Shown here piece after piece: positions 47,893-56,161 of a stretch of DNA of 64,000 nt (its first letter is position 1; each line of letters begins with the position of its first letter). The notes under the pieces were generated by a model. The model had not been told where the DNA came from. It saw nothing but the letters and a program-made list of their open reading frames with translations, and ran no database searches. A program made the translations under genes and the position numbers. Origin of the DNA: an uncultured delta proteobacterium (lineage in GTDB: Bacteria; Myxococcota_A; UBA9160; JAFDET01); the NCBI GenBank assembly GCA_947259215.1, contig CAMYLJ010000023.1, forward strand, positions 1-64,000, in the 5' to 3' direction.

Positions 47893-48554
47893 TCCCCCAC
47901 CCGGTCCAGGGCCGCGCGCGCCGCGGCGCGCTCCGCCTCGCGCTTCGTGCGCCCACTGCCGCGCCCGCGCTCGGCGTCCCCCACCCGCACGGCGGCGGTG
48001 AAGCGCTCGGGATCCTCCTCGTCGCCGCTGTCGCCCACGGTCTCGTAGTGCGGGGTCATCCCCAGCTCCGCGTGCGCCCACTCCTGGAAGTGGGTCTTCG
48101 GGTCGCGTTCCAGGGACGGGGCCGCCAGGTCGTCGGCGAACAGACGCACCACCAGCGCGCGGGCCGCATCGAGCCCGCCGTCCAGGTAGACCGCCGCGAG
48201 CACCGCCTCGAAGACGTTGGCCAGGACCGAGTCCTTGCGCGCGCCACCGCCCTTCTGCTCCGTGCGCCCCAGCCGGGCGTGCTCGCCGAGCCCGAGCGCG
48301 CGGGCGCGAAGCGCCAGGGCGCGGGTGTTCACCAGGCCCGCGCGAGCGCGGGTGAGGTGGCCCTCCGCCCAGTCGGGGTGCGACTCGAAGAGCGCGTGGG
48401 CCACGGCCACGTCGAGCACGGCGTCGCCGAGGAACTCGAGGCGCTCGTTGCCCCGGCTGCCGTCCTCCTCCCGCGAGCGCGAGGGATGGGTCAGGGCGCG
48501 CTCCAGCAGGCCCGGGTCCTCGAAGCGGTAGCCGAGAGCCTCCTCGAGGCTCAC
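47889..48554 (-). CDS. rnc: Ribonuclease III
   Basis: 221 residues. The catalytic signature NERLEFLGDAVLDVAVAHAL and the second acidic site VFEAVLAAVYLDGG precede a C-terminal double-stranded RNA-binding domain (DPKTHFQEWAHAELGMTPHY, RTKREAERAAARAAL). It processes rRNA and mRNA. It overlaps mnmA upstream and era downstream by 4 bp each. Confidence 0.96.
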   Translation of the reverse strand: MSLEEALGYRFEDPGLLERALTHPSRSREEDGSRGNERLEFLGDAVLDVAVAHALFESHPDWAEGHLTRARAGLVNTRALALRARALGLGEHARLGRTEQKGGGARKDSVLANVFEAVLAAVYLDGGLDAARALVVRLFADDLAAPSLERDPKTHFQEWAHAELGMTPHYETVGDSGDEEDPERFTAAVRVGDAERGRGSGRTKREAERAAARAALDRVGE

Positions 48555-49600
48555 GCCAGGGCCTCCGCGATGGTGCCTCCGCCGACCACGGCGTCGCCAT
48601 CGTAGATCACCGCCGCCTGGCCCGGCGCCACGGCGCGGACCGGCTCGTCGAAGACGACTCGCGCCCCGCCCTGGCCCAGGACCTCGACCGAAGCCTTGGC
48701 GCCCGCGTGGCGGTGGCGCACCTGCACCTCGGCGCGCAGCGGCGCGGACGGCGGTGTGCCCGCGATCCAGGCGCAGTCGCGCAGGCGAAGGCCGGGCGCT
48801 GCCAGCTCGTCTGCCGGGCCGACGCGCACGCGCCCGCTCGCAGCGTCGATGCCGGTCACGTAGAGCGGCTCTGCCGCCGAGAGACCGAGTCCGCGGCGCT
48901 GGCCGACGGTAAAGCGGTGAACGCCCGGGTGGCGACCGAGCTGCGTCCCGTCGGCGTCCACGAACGCGCCGGGCCGTGTCGCGGCCGGCCGCAGCGCCTC
49001 CACCACTCCGGCGTAATCACCGCCGGGGACGAAGCAGATCTCCTGGCTGTCGGGCTTGTCGGCGGTGGCGAGCCCGCGGCGCCGCGCCTCGCGGCGCACC
49101 TCGTCCTTGGTGATGTCGCCGAGCGGGAACCAGGCGCGCGCCAGCTGCTCCTGGGTCAGGCGGAAGAGGAAGTAGCTCTGGTCCTTGTCCCGGTCGCGAC
49201 CGCGGCGCAGGCGCCGCAGGCCCGTCGTGGAATCCGTCTCGACGCGCGCGTAGTGCCCGGTCGCGATCCGCTCGGCACCGAAGAGGCGCGCGCGCTCGAG
49301 CAGCGGATCGAACTTGAAGCGCCGGTTGCAGGCCACGCAGGGAATCGGGGTCTCGCCCGCGAGATAGGAATCCGCGAAGGCCTCCATCACCTCGCGTCGG
49401 AAGGCCTCGCTGCGGTTCACCACGTAGAAGCGCATGCCGAGGTCGCGCGCCACGGCGCGTGCGTCCTCGATGGAGCAGCAGCGCGACGCACCCTCGGACA
49501 GGTGGATCAGGACGCCCACGGCCTCCCAGCCCCGATCGACCGCCAGGGCCGCCGCCAGCGACGAGTCCACGCCGCCCGACATGGCCACGATCGCCCTCAT
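48551..49600 (-). CDS. mnmA: tRNA-specific 2-thiouridylase
   Basis: 349 residues. PP-loop MSGGVDSSLAAAL, the first catalytic Cys in TPIPCVACNR, the second in SQEICFVPGGDY, and the C-terminal beta domains are in place. It thiolates U34 of tRNAs for Lys, Glu and Gln. The sulfur donor is probably the cysteine desulfurase encoded immediately upstream with a 4-bp overlap. Confidence 0.96.
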   Translation of the reverse strand: MRAIVAMSGGVDSSLAAALAVDRGWEAVGVLIHLSEGASRCCSIEDARAVARDLGMRFYVVNRSEAFRREVMEAFADSYLAGETPIPCVACNRRFKFDPLLERARLFGAERIATGHYARVETDSTTGLRRLRRGRDRDKDQSYFLFRLTQEQLARAWFPLGDITKDEVRREARRRGLATADKPDSQEICFVPGGDYAGVVEALRPAATRPGAFVDADGTQLGRHPGVHRFTVGQRRGLGLSAAEPLYVTGIDAASGRVRVGPADELAAPGLRLRDCAWIAGTPPSAPLRAEVQVRHRHAGAKASVEVLGQGGARVVFDEPVRAVAPGQAAVIYDGDAVVGGGTIAEALA

Positions 49601-50682
49601 CGGATCCGCTCGAGCAGCATCGCCACCCGCTCGAGGGCGGCATCCACCTGGGCCTCGTCGTTTCCGAGGCCGACGCTCCAGCGGATCGAGCCGCGTGCCT
49701 GGTCCGGCGTCCGGCCCATGGCGGCCAGCACGTGGGAGGGCGTCACCGAGCCGGCGTGGCAGGCGGCGCCGAGCGATACCGCCACGCCCTCCAGGTCCAG
49801 GGCCTGCACCAGGGCATCGCCCTCGACGCCCGGGAACTCCGCGTTCACGGTGTTCGGCAGCACGGCGTCGGCGGCGCCGTTGCGGCGCGCGCCGAGGGCC
49901 GCGAGACCCGCCCACAGGCGATCGCGGAGCGCCGCGCTGCGGGCCGCACGCTCCCGCAGATCGCGCCGCGCCAGCGCGCACGCGAGCCCGAAGCCCACGA
50001 TCCCGGCCACGTTCTCGGTGCCGCCGCGACCGCCCCGCTCCTGCCCGCCGCCGTGCACCAGCGCCGACACCGGGCGCCGCGCCACCAGGCAGCCCGTGCC
50101 CTTGGGTCCGTTCAGCTTGTGGGCCGAGGCGGACAGGAAGTCCCAGCCCGACTCGATCGGGATCTTGCCGAGCGCCTGGGTCGCGTCCACGTGGAGGGGC
50201 ACGTCGCCGGCGGCGGCCCGCAGCGCCGCCAGGTCCTGCACCACCCCCGTCTCGTTGTTGGCCCACAGGATCGAGACCAGGTCCGTCTCCGGGCAGAGCG
50301 CCTCGGCCAGGGCGCAGGCGCCGACGTGACCGTCGGCGTCCACCGGGACCCGGGTCACGCGCACGCCGCGCTTCTCCAGCACCTCCGCCGGAGCCAGCAG
50401 CGAGGGGTGCTCCGCGGTGGTGGTCACCAGGTGGCGGGTCACGCCCGCCAGGATCGTGTTGTTGGCCTCGCTGGCGCCGGCGGTGAAGCGCACCTCGTCG
50501 GGCGCCGCGCCCACCAGGGCGGCCACCTGCCCGCGCGCCGCCTCCACGGCGTCGCGCGCCGCAGCACCCTCCGCGTGCGTGCTCGACGGGTTGCCCCACG
50601 TCTCGGCGAGACAGCGGGCCATCGCGTCCACCACGTCCGGGTGCAGGGGCGTGGTGGCGTTGTGGTCGAGGTAGATCCTCAT
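49597..50682 (-). CDS. Cysteine desulfurase (NifS/IscS family)
   Basis: 361 residues. MRIYLDHNATTPLHPDVV, the PLP Lys in SASAHKLNGPKGTG, and the active-site Cys in GAACHAGS are visible. The Cys loop reads ACHAGS instead of the common ACSSGS. It is short and lacks the IscS-type C-terminal scaffold-binding tail; no iscU is adjacent. Position before mnmA suggests it feeds sulfur to tRNA thiolation. Confidence 0.93.
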   Translation of the reverse strand: MRIYLDHNATTPLHPDVVDAMARCLAETWGNPSSTHAEGAAARDAVEAARGQVAALVGAAPDEVRFTAGASEANNTILAGVTRHLVTTTAEHPSLLAPAEVLEKRGVRVTRVPVDADGHVGACALAEALCPETDLVSILWANNETGVVQDLAALRAAAGDVPLHVDATQALGKIPIESGWDFLSASAHKLNGPKGTGCLVARRPVSALVHGGGQERGGRGGTENVAGIVGFGLACALARRDLRERAARSAALRDRLWAGLAALGARRNGAADAVLPNTVNAEFPGVEGDALVQALDLEGVAVSLGAACHAGSVTPSHVLAAMGRTPDQARGSIRWSVGLGNDEAQVDAALERVAMLLERIR

Positions 50683-51950
50683 CCGCGCAGCAGGTCGGCC
50701 AGGGTCTGTTGCTCCGTGAGCTCGCGCTGGCGCTTCTCCAGCTCCTCGAAGACGCCGTCGATGGAGGGCGTCACCGGCAGCCGCTCGCCCCGGACGGCGC
50801 GCAGCACCTGGCCCACCGGGATCCGCTCGGCCGGGCGGGCGAGCTGATAGCCCCCGCTGCGGTCGTCCTCCGCGCGCTCGGACACGATGCCGGCGGTCTC
50901 GAGAGCGTCGAGCACGTCACGCACGGTCCGGATCCGGACGTCCAGGGCGTCGGACAGCTCGTCGGCGGTGCAGGGATCCGCGCCCAGCTCGAAACGGCGC
51001 GCCACCTCGACCGCGATGGCCAGGCCGATGGCCTCGCGGCCCGCGGGCCCGGGAATCACGCCCTTCACCTCGCGCCGGTAGCGGCCCACGTTCTGGTAGG
51101 CGAACGACACTTCGGAGCCCAACAGCACGATCGCCCACATGAAGTAGGTGAAGACCAGGAAGAGCGGGAACTGGGCGAAGCCGCCGAAGATGGCGTTCAT
51201 CCGGGCCGCGCCGACCGCGAACCCCACGTAGCCCCACAGCAGGATCGGGAAGAGCAGCCCCGCGACGAGTCCCCCGACGGCGGCCGAGTCGACCCGGACC
51301 TTCGTGTTGGGCAGGAACCAATAGAGGAACATGAACCCGAGCACGAAGAGCACCAGCGGGAGCTGCTGCAGGCCGTAGCCCCACAGCGTCGCGAACAACG
51401 GGACATCGAGCAGGAACTGCACGGCGGCCGGGCTGCGGAGCGTGGTCCCGAGCGAGAGCGCCACGCCCAGCACCACGGGCGCGATCATGATGACGAACAG
51501 GTAGTCCGGAATGCGGCGCATCCAGCTGCGCTGCTTGCTGACCCCCCAGATGTGGTTGAAGCTCACCTCGACGTTCCCCACCGCCAGCACCGTGGTCAGG
51601 AACAGGAAGGAGCCGCCGAGCGCACCGAGGCTGCCGAAGTCGAAGCCCTCCACCAGGTCGCGCAGGGTGCCCGCCACGTCCGGGGCCACCGTCCCCATGC
51701 GCAGGAAGATCTGCGCGGCCACGCGCTCCCGCAGCCCCAGCATGCCCGCAATCCCGAGACCCAGGGCCAGCAGCGGGATCAGCGACAGCACCGTGATGTA
51801 GGTGAGGGAGTGGGCCCGCAGCAGCAGCTGGTCGCGCACGAAGCCCTCGACGACCATCACGCAGCCCTGGAGGAGCCGGACCCACCAGGCGTCCCGGCGC
51901 CAGAGCTCCTCCCGGAAGAAGCGCTCGACCCGCGCCACGAGCTCGCTCAT
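50679..51950 (-). CDS. YihY/BrkB-family membrane protein with winged-helix tail
   Basis: 423 residues. After a short amphipathic start, six membrane helices carry the YihY/BrkB pattern (LRAHSLTYITVLSLIPLLAL, FNHIWGVSKQRSW, YWFLPNTKVRV, AAVGGLVAGLLFPILLW). Residues ~290-423 form a winged-helix-like domain (DELSDALDVRIRTVRDVLDA), the longer form of the family. It was once called RNase BN, which is now known to be wrong. Function unknown. It overlaps its neighbours on both sides by 4 bp. Confidence 0.87.
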   Translation of the reverse strand: MSELVARVERFFREELWRRDAWWVRLLQGCVMVVEGFVRDQLLLRAHSLTYITVLSLIPLLALGLGIAGMLGLRERVAAQIFLRMGTVAPDVAGTLRDLVEGFDFGSLGALGGSFLFLTTVLAVGNVEVSFNHIWGVSKQRSWMRRIPDYLFVIMIAPVVLGVALSLGTTLRSPAAVQFLLDVPLFATLWGYGLQQLPLVLFVLGFMFLYWFLPNTKVRVDSAAVGGLVAGLLFPILLWGYVGFAVGAARMNAIFGGFAQFPLFLVFTYFMWAIVLLGSEVSFAYQNVGRYRREVKGVIPGPAGREAIGLAIAVEVARRFELGADPCTADELSDALDVRIRTVRDVLDALETAGIVSERAEDDRSGGYQLARPAERIPVGQVLRAVRGERLPVTPSIDGVFEELEKRQRELTEQQTLADLLRG

Positions 51951-52231
51951 CGCACCTCCACCCGATCGCGCAGGCGGCGCACGGTCGCGGGACCGAGCCC
52001 GGGGACGCGCTCCAGCTCGCCCACGTGCGCGAAGGGCCGCGCCGCCGCGATCGCGCCGGCGCGCGCGGGCCCGATGCCGGGCAGGGTCTCCAGCCAGACC
52101 GCAGGCGTCGCGTTCAGGTCCAGCGGCTCGCCGCAGAGGGGACCGGCCTCGCAGGGTGCGGGTGCCGGGGCCGGGCGCGCCAGCGCCAATCCCCACACCA
52201 CGACGGCCAGCACCAGCGCCCCGCGGCTCAC
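51947..52231 (-). CDS. Small exported helix-hairpin-helix protein, ComEA-like
   Basis: 94 residues. Signal peptide ALVLAVVVWGLALARPAPA, then two cysteines (CEAGPLC), then the helix-hairpin-helix pair LDLNATPAVWLETLPGIGPA and LERVPGLGPATVRRLRDRV. This resembles the DNA-binding domain of ComEA, the competence DNA receptor, but short proteins of this type also exist without competence systems. No comEC is in the window. Confidence 0.78.
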   Translation of the reverse strand: MSRGALVLAVVVWGLALARPAPAPAPCEAGPLCGEPLDLNATPAVWLETLPGIGPARAGAIAAARPFAHVGELERVPGLGPATVRRLRDRVEVR

Positions 52232-53469
52232 GACTCCGCCACCGGCTCCGCCGCGCCGTCCTCCACGAACGCGGCATGCAGGGCGCGGACGGCGAGCTCC
52301 GCGTACTTCTCCTCGATCACCACCGAGACCTTGATCTCGCTGGTGGAGATGAGCTGGATGTTGATGCCCTCCTCCGCCAGGGTCTGGAACATGCGCGTCG
52401 CGACACCGGCGTGGTCCTTCATGCCGAGGCCCACGATCGAGACCTTCGCGATCTCGCCGTCGCCCTCCACCTGGTCCGCACCGATCTCCGCCGCGATCTC
52501 CTGGGCCTGGGACAGCGCCCGGGCGTAGTCGTGCCGCGGCACGGTGAAGGTCATGTCGGTCGAGCCGTCATGACCCAGGTTCTGCACGATCATGTCCACC
52601 ACCACGCCCGCTTCCGAGAGCGGCGTGAAGAGCTTCGCCGCCACGCCGGGCTGGTCCTTGACGCCGCAGACCCGGATCTTGGCCTCGTCGCGGTTGTAGG
52701 TGACCCCCGAGACCACGGGCCGCTCCATCACGTCCTCCTCCGCCACCACCCAGGTGCCCTCGCCCTCGTGGAAGGACGAGCGCACGTGCAGCGGCACGCC
52801 GTAGCGCTTGGCAAACAACACCGAGCGGATCTGGAGCACCTTCGCGCCCAGACTCGCCATCTCGAGCATCTCGTCGTAGGAGACCCGCTCGAGCTTGCGG
52901 GCGGCCGCCACGAGGTTGGGGTCGGTGGTGAAGACCCCGTCCACGTCCGTGTAGATCTCGCACACGTCCGCCCCCAGGGCGGCCGCCACCGCCACCGCGG
53001 AGGTGTCCGACCCGCCGCGCCCGAGCGTGGTGACGTTGCCCTGCTCGTCGATGCCCTGGAAGCCCGCGAGCACAGCCACCCCGCCCTCGTCGAGGGTCTC
53101 GCGGATCCGCGTCGCCTCGACGCGCTCGATCCGCGCGCGGGTGTGACTGCGGTCGGTGCGCATCCCCATCTGCATGCCGGTGAACGACTGTGCGGGCAAC
53201 CCGTGCTCCTGGATCGCCATGGCCAGCAGCGCGATGGTCTTCTGCTCGCCGGTGGAGACCAGGGCGTCGTACTCGCGCGGGTCCGGCGCGTCGCCGCCGA
53301 GCTCGCGGGCCAGCGCCACCAGGGCGTCGGTCTCGCCCGCCATGGCGGAGACCACCACCGCCACGCGGTTGCCCGCACGCTGGGTCTCCACCACCCGGCG
53401 CGCCACGTTCCGGATGCGCTCGGGGTCGGCGACGCTCGTGCCGCCAAATTTCTGGACGATCAAGGCCAC
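52228..53469 (-). CDS. lysC: Aspartate kinase
   Basis: 413 residues from a GTG. IVQKFGGTSVADPERI starts the kinase fold, FTGMQMGMRTDRSH and TLGRGGSDTSAVA follow, and two ACT domains end the protein (VCGVKDQPGVAAKLFTPLSE, IVGLGMKDHAGVATRMFQTL). Monofunctional, feedback-regulated type; it starts the lysine, methionine and threonine pathway. It overlaps tsaE upstream by 10 bp. Confidence 0.96.
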   Translation of the reverse strand: MALIVQKFGGTSVADPERIRNVARRVVETQRAGNRVAVVVSAMAGETDALVALARELGGDAPDPREYDALVSTGEQKTIALLAMAIQEHGLPAQSFTGMQMGMRTDRSHTRARIERVEATRIRETLDEGGVAVLAGFQGIDEQGNVTTLGRGGSDTSAVAVAAALGADVCEIYTDVDGVFTTDPNLVAAARKLERVSYDEMLEMASLGAKVLQIRSVLFAKRYGVPLHVRSSFHEGEGTWVVAEEDVMERPVVSGVTYNRDEAKIRVCGVKDQPGVAAKLFTPLSEAGVVVDMIVQNLGHDGSTDMTFTVPRHDYARALSQAQEIAAEIGADQVEGDGEIAKVSIVGLGMKDHAGVATRMFQTLAEEGINIQLISTSEIKVSVVIEEKYAELAVRALHAAFVEDGAAEPVAES

Positions 53470-53933
53470 ATCTGTCTCCAGCGCGCCATCGCCTTCTGCG
53501 AGGCCGGGCCGAGAGCCCGGATCTCTAGCACGCGGTCCCCGGCTCCGCCGGAGAGGGCCACCTCCAGCCGATCCCCGGGCAATGCCTCGGGAAACCGGTC
53601 CGCCCACTCCACCGCCAGCAGGGTCCCCGGCTCGAGCCAGTCCCGCAGCCCCGCGGCCTCGAGCTCGGCTTCCGACTCGATCCGGTAGAGGTCCGCGTGC
53701 ACCAGCCGCCGCAGCGGGCCCGCCGCCACAGGATACTCGCTCGCGATCACGAAGGTGGGGCTGGCCACGGCGTCCGGGTCGAGCCCCAGCCCCTCGGCCA
53801 GGCCCTTGGCAAAGACCGTCTTGCCGGCGCCGAGGGGACCGACCAGCGCGACCACGAGGCCCGCGTCCAGGCTGCGCGCCAGGCGCGCCGCCGCAGCGCG
53901 GGTGGCCTCAGGACCCGGGGAAGGCCAACGCAA
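53460..53933 (-). CDS. tsaE: tRNA threonylcarbamoyladenosine biosynthesis ATPase TsaE
   Basis: 157 residues from a TTG. P-loop LVGPLGAGKTVFAKGLAEGL, SPTFVIASEY, VHADLYRIES and LLAVEWADRFPEAL are the TsaE signatures. It stimulates the TsaB/TsaD complex that makes t6A37. The last 8 codons of the upstream nnr gene overlap its start (53908-53933). Confidence 0.93.
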   Translation of the reverse strand: MRWPSPGPEATRAAAARLARSLDAGLVVALVGPLGAGKTVFAKGLAEGLGLDPDAVASPTFVIASEYPVAAGPLRRLVHADLYRIESEAELEAAGLRDWLEPGTLLAVEWADRFPEALPGDRLEVALSGGAGDRVLEIRALGPASQKAMARWRQMWP

Positions 53934-55452
53934 GCGCGGGCTCCGGCTCCGGCGCCCCGTCCAGGGAGGCCAGCGCCTCGGGCACGGCGTCGGCCAGCTC
54001 GCCGGCCAGCAGGCCGAAGTCGCCCCGCGCGATGCGATCGGCAGCCCGCCCGTGCACGTACGCCCCGAGCGCGGCTGCGTCCCGGGCCGCGAGCCCCTGG
54101 GCCAGGAAAGCCGCCACCACCCCGGTCAGCACGTCGCCGGTGCCGCCGCTCGCCAGCGCCGGGCCGCCGGTGGCATTCACGAGCGGCGGCGCCGCGCCGT
54201 CGTCGATCACGCTGGCCGCGCCCTTCAGCAGCACCACGGCACCGGTCGCCTGCGCCAGGCTGCGCGCGGCCGCCAGGCGGTCGGCCTGCACGGCGGCGCT
54301 GTCGCAGCCCAGCAGCCGGGCCGCCTCGCCCGGATGCGGGGTCAGGACCGTCGCCGCCGGACGCGCGCGCAGCTCCTCGGCGGCGCCCTCGAAGGCGTTG
54401 AGGCCGTCCGCGTCCAGCACGAGCGGCCGCTCCACCCGGGGCACGAGCGCCCGCACGAGCTTGACGGTGTCGGCGGCGCGGCCGATGCCCGGGCCGAGCG
54501 CCATCACGTCGCGCTCCCCCGCGAGGGCGGCCAGCAGCTCCTCGCCCGCCGCCGCGAAGGCGCGCTCCGGCGTGTCGGGGACGGGCACCGTCATGGCCTC
54601 GGTGCACTTCTGCTCGAGGATGTCGTTCAGGCCGGCGGGACACGCCACGGTGACGAGACCCGCGCCGGCGCGGCCGGCCGCCAGGGCGGCCAGGGCCGCG
54701 GCCCCGGTCTTGCCCTCCGACCCCGCCACCACCAGCACGTGACCGAAACGGCCCTTGTGCCCGTCCCCCGGGCGCCGGGGGCGTCGCCGCGCCGCCTCGG
54801 CCGCGGTCCAGAGCTCGGCGTCGCGAGTCACACCGGGCGCCTCGTCGGCGATGCCGATGCGCGCCACGCGCACCGCACCGGCCAGGCCGCGGCCCGGCTC
54901 GAGCGCGAGGCCGAGCTTCGGCAGGCCGAAGGTCACGGTCTCGGCGGCGCGCACCGCGGAGCCGTGCACGTGGCCCGTGTCGGCGTCGAGCCCCGACGGC
55001 AGGTCCACCGCCAGCACCGGCGCCGCGCCCGCGTTCATGCGCCCGATGGCGTCGGCGGCGTCGCCCGTCACCTCCCGGGCCAGCCCGGTGCCGAAGAGCG
55101 CGTCCACCACGAGCTCGGCGTCGAGCCAGGCGCCCCAGGGCGCCACCGGCACGCCGAAGGCCCGCGCCCGGGCGAGCTGGCGCGCGGCATCGCCCTGCGG
55201 CTCGCCCACACACACCGCGTGCACCGCGACCCCCGCCACGGCCAGATGGCGCGCGGCCACGAGCCCGTCGCCCCCGTTGTTGCCGGCGCCGCAGACCACC
55301 AGCACCGAGGCCGGCCGGCGCGCCAGCACCGCCTCGGCCACGGCGCGACCGGCGCTCTCCATCAGCACCTCGCCGGGCACGTCCAGCGTCTCGATCGTGT
55401 GTCGGTCGAGGGCGCGCATGCTGGCGGCCCCGACCAGCGGCCAGATCCTCAT
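53908..55452 (-). CDS. nnr: Bifunctional NAD(P)H-hydrate epimerase/dehydratase
   Basis: 514 residues. N-terminal YjeF epimerase (EVLMESAGRAVAEAV, VVCGAGNNGGDGLVAARHL, LPSGLDADTG). C-terminal carbohydrate-kinase-like dehydratase (HVLVVAGSEGKTGAAALAAL, ALGPGIGR, GGTGDVLTGVVAAFLAQG). It repairs hydrated NADH and NADPH. In related genomes acpS commonly sits between pdxJ and nnr; here only 19 bp separate them. Confidence 0.95.
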   Translation of the reverse strand: MRIWPLVGAASMRALDRHTIETLDVPGEVLMESAGRAVAEAVLARRPASVLVVCGAGNNGGDGLVAARHLAVAGVAVHAVCVGEPQGDAARQLARARAFGVPVAPWGAWLDAELVVDALFGTGLAREVTGDAADAIGRMNAGAAPVLAVDLPSGLDADTGHVHGSAVRAAETVTFGLPKLGLALEPGRGLAGAVRVARIGIADEAPGVTRDAELWTAAEAARRRPRRPGDGHKGRFGHVLVVAGSEGKTGAAALAALAAGRAGAGLVTVACPAGLNDILEQKCTEAMTVPVPDTPERAFAAAGEELLAALAGERDVMALGPGIGRAADTVKLVRALVPRVERPLVLDADGLNAFEGAAEELRARPAATVLTPHPGEAARLLGCDSAAVQADRLAAARSLAQATGAVVLLKGAASVIDDGAAPPLVNATGGPALASGGTGDVLTGVVAAFLAQGLAARDAAALGAYVHGRAADRIARGDFGLLAGELADAVPEALASLDGAPEPEPALALAFPGS

Positions 55453-55471
55453 GCGCCCTCCGGCGCGGCCC

Positions 55472-56161
55472 TCACGGGATCCGCGCCCGCAGATCCCGGA
55501 CGGCGCGATCCATGCCCACGAGCAGCGCCCGCGCGATCACCGCCCGGCCCACGGTCACGCGCTCCGCGGCCGGCGCGCGCTCCAGGAAGGCGCCGACGTT
55601 GCGGTCGTCGAGACCGCCCGCCAGCGCCGTCGGGATGCGCAGCTTGGCAGCCAGCCGCGCCGCATCTCCCAGGCGCTCGAGCAGCGCCCATTGGCTCTCC
55701 GTGGGCAGGTCCACCACGTGGCCGGTGAAGAGCTCGAGGCCCGCCAGCCCGACGCCGTGGGCGCCCTTGACCGCATCCACGTCCGGCGCCACCGCGGCCA
55801 GCGCGGGAATCCCGGCCTCGCCCAGGGTGCGCAGCACCGCCGGCAGGCTCGTCTCGGCGGCGTGGTCCAGCGGCCCGAAAGCCGGCACACCACCGCGGAT
55901 CTCGGAGCCCAGCACCACGCGGTCGGGCTGCACCTCGAGCGCCAGCTTCAGGGCGGCCGGCGAGGGAGCCAGCTTGAGCTCCAGGCAGCGCGCGGCTCGC
56001 CGCAGATCGTGCACGGCGGCCTCCCGCGGCCCGGCGCCGCCCTCCGGCACGCCGACGCGGATCGCGTCGGCGCCAGCCAGCTCGGCCAGCTTGACCGCAG
56101 CCACCGCGTCCACCCCCGGCAGCGCGACCAGCGCGTCCACGGCAATCACGAGCCCGCTCAC
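55472..56161 (-). CDS. PdxJ-like protein lacking most catalytic residues
   Basis: 229 residues. Overall it aligns with pyridoxine 5'-phosphate synthase: LELKLAPSPAALKLALEVQP, LAGLELFTGHVVDLP, ERVTVGRAVIARALLVGMDR. The active site does not fit. The NVDH start reads AVDAL (Asp9 kept, His lost), the HLREDRRHI segment is replaced by RVGVPEGGAG (residues 35-44), and AGHGL reads AGGLD, losing another His. Two Glu positions remain. It may have another substrate or be a structural relative. It is tightly coupled to glmM by a 4-bp overlap. Confidence 0.75.
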   Translation of the reverse strand: MSGLVIAVDALVALPGVDAVAAVKLAELAGADAIRVGVPEGGAGPREAAVHDLRRAARCLELKLAPSPAALKLALEVQPDRVVLGSEIRGGVPAFGPLDHAAETSLPAVLRTLGEAGIPALAAVAPDVDAVKGAHGVGLAGLELFTGHVVDLPTESQWALLERLGDAARLAAKLRIPTALAGGLDDRNVGAFLERAPAAERVTVGRAVIARALLVGMDRAVRDLRARIP

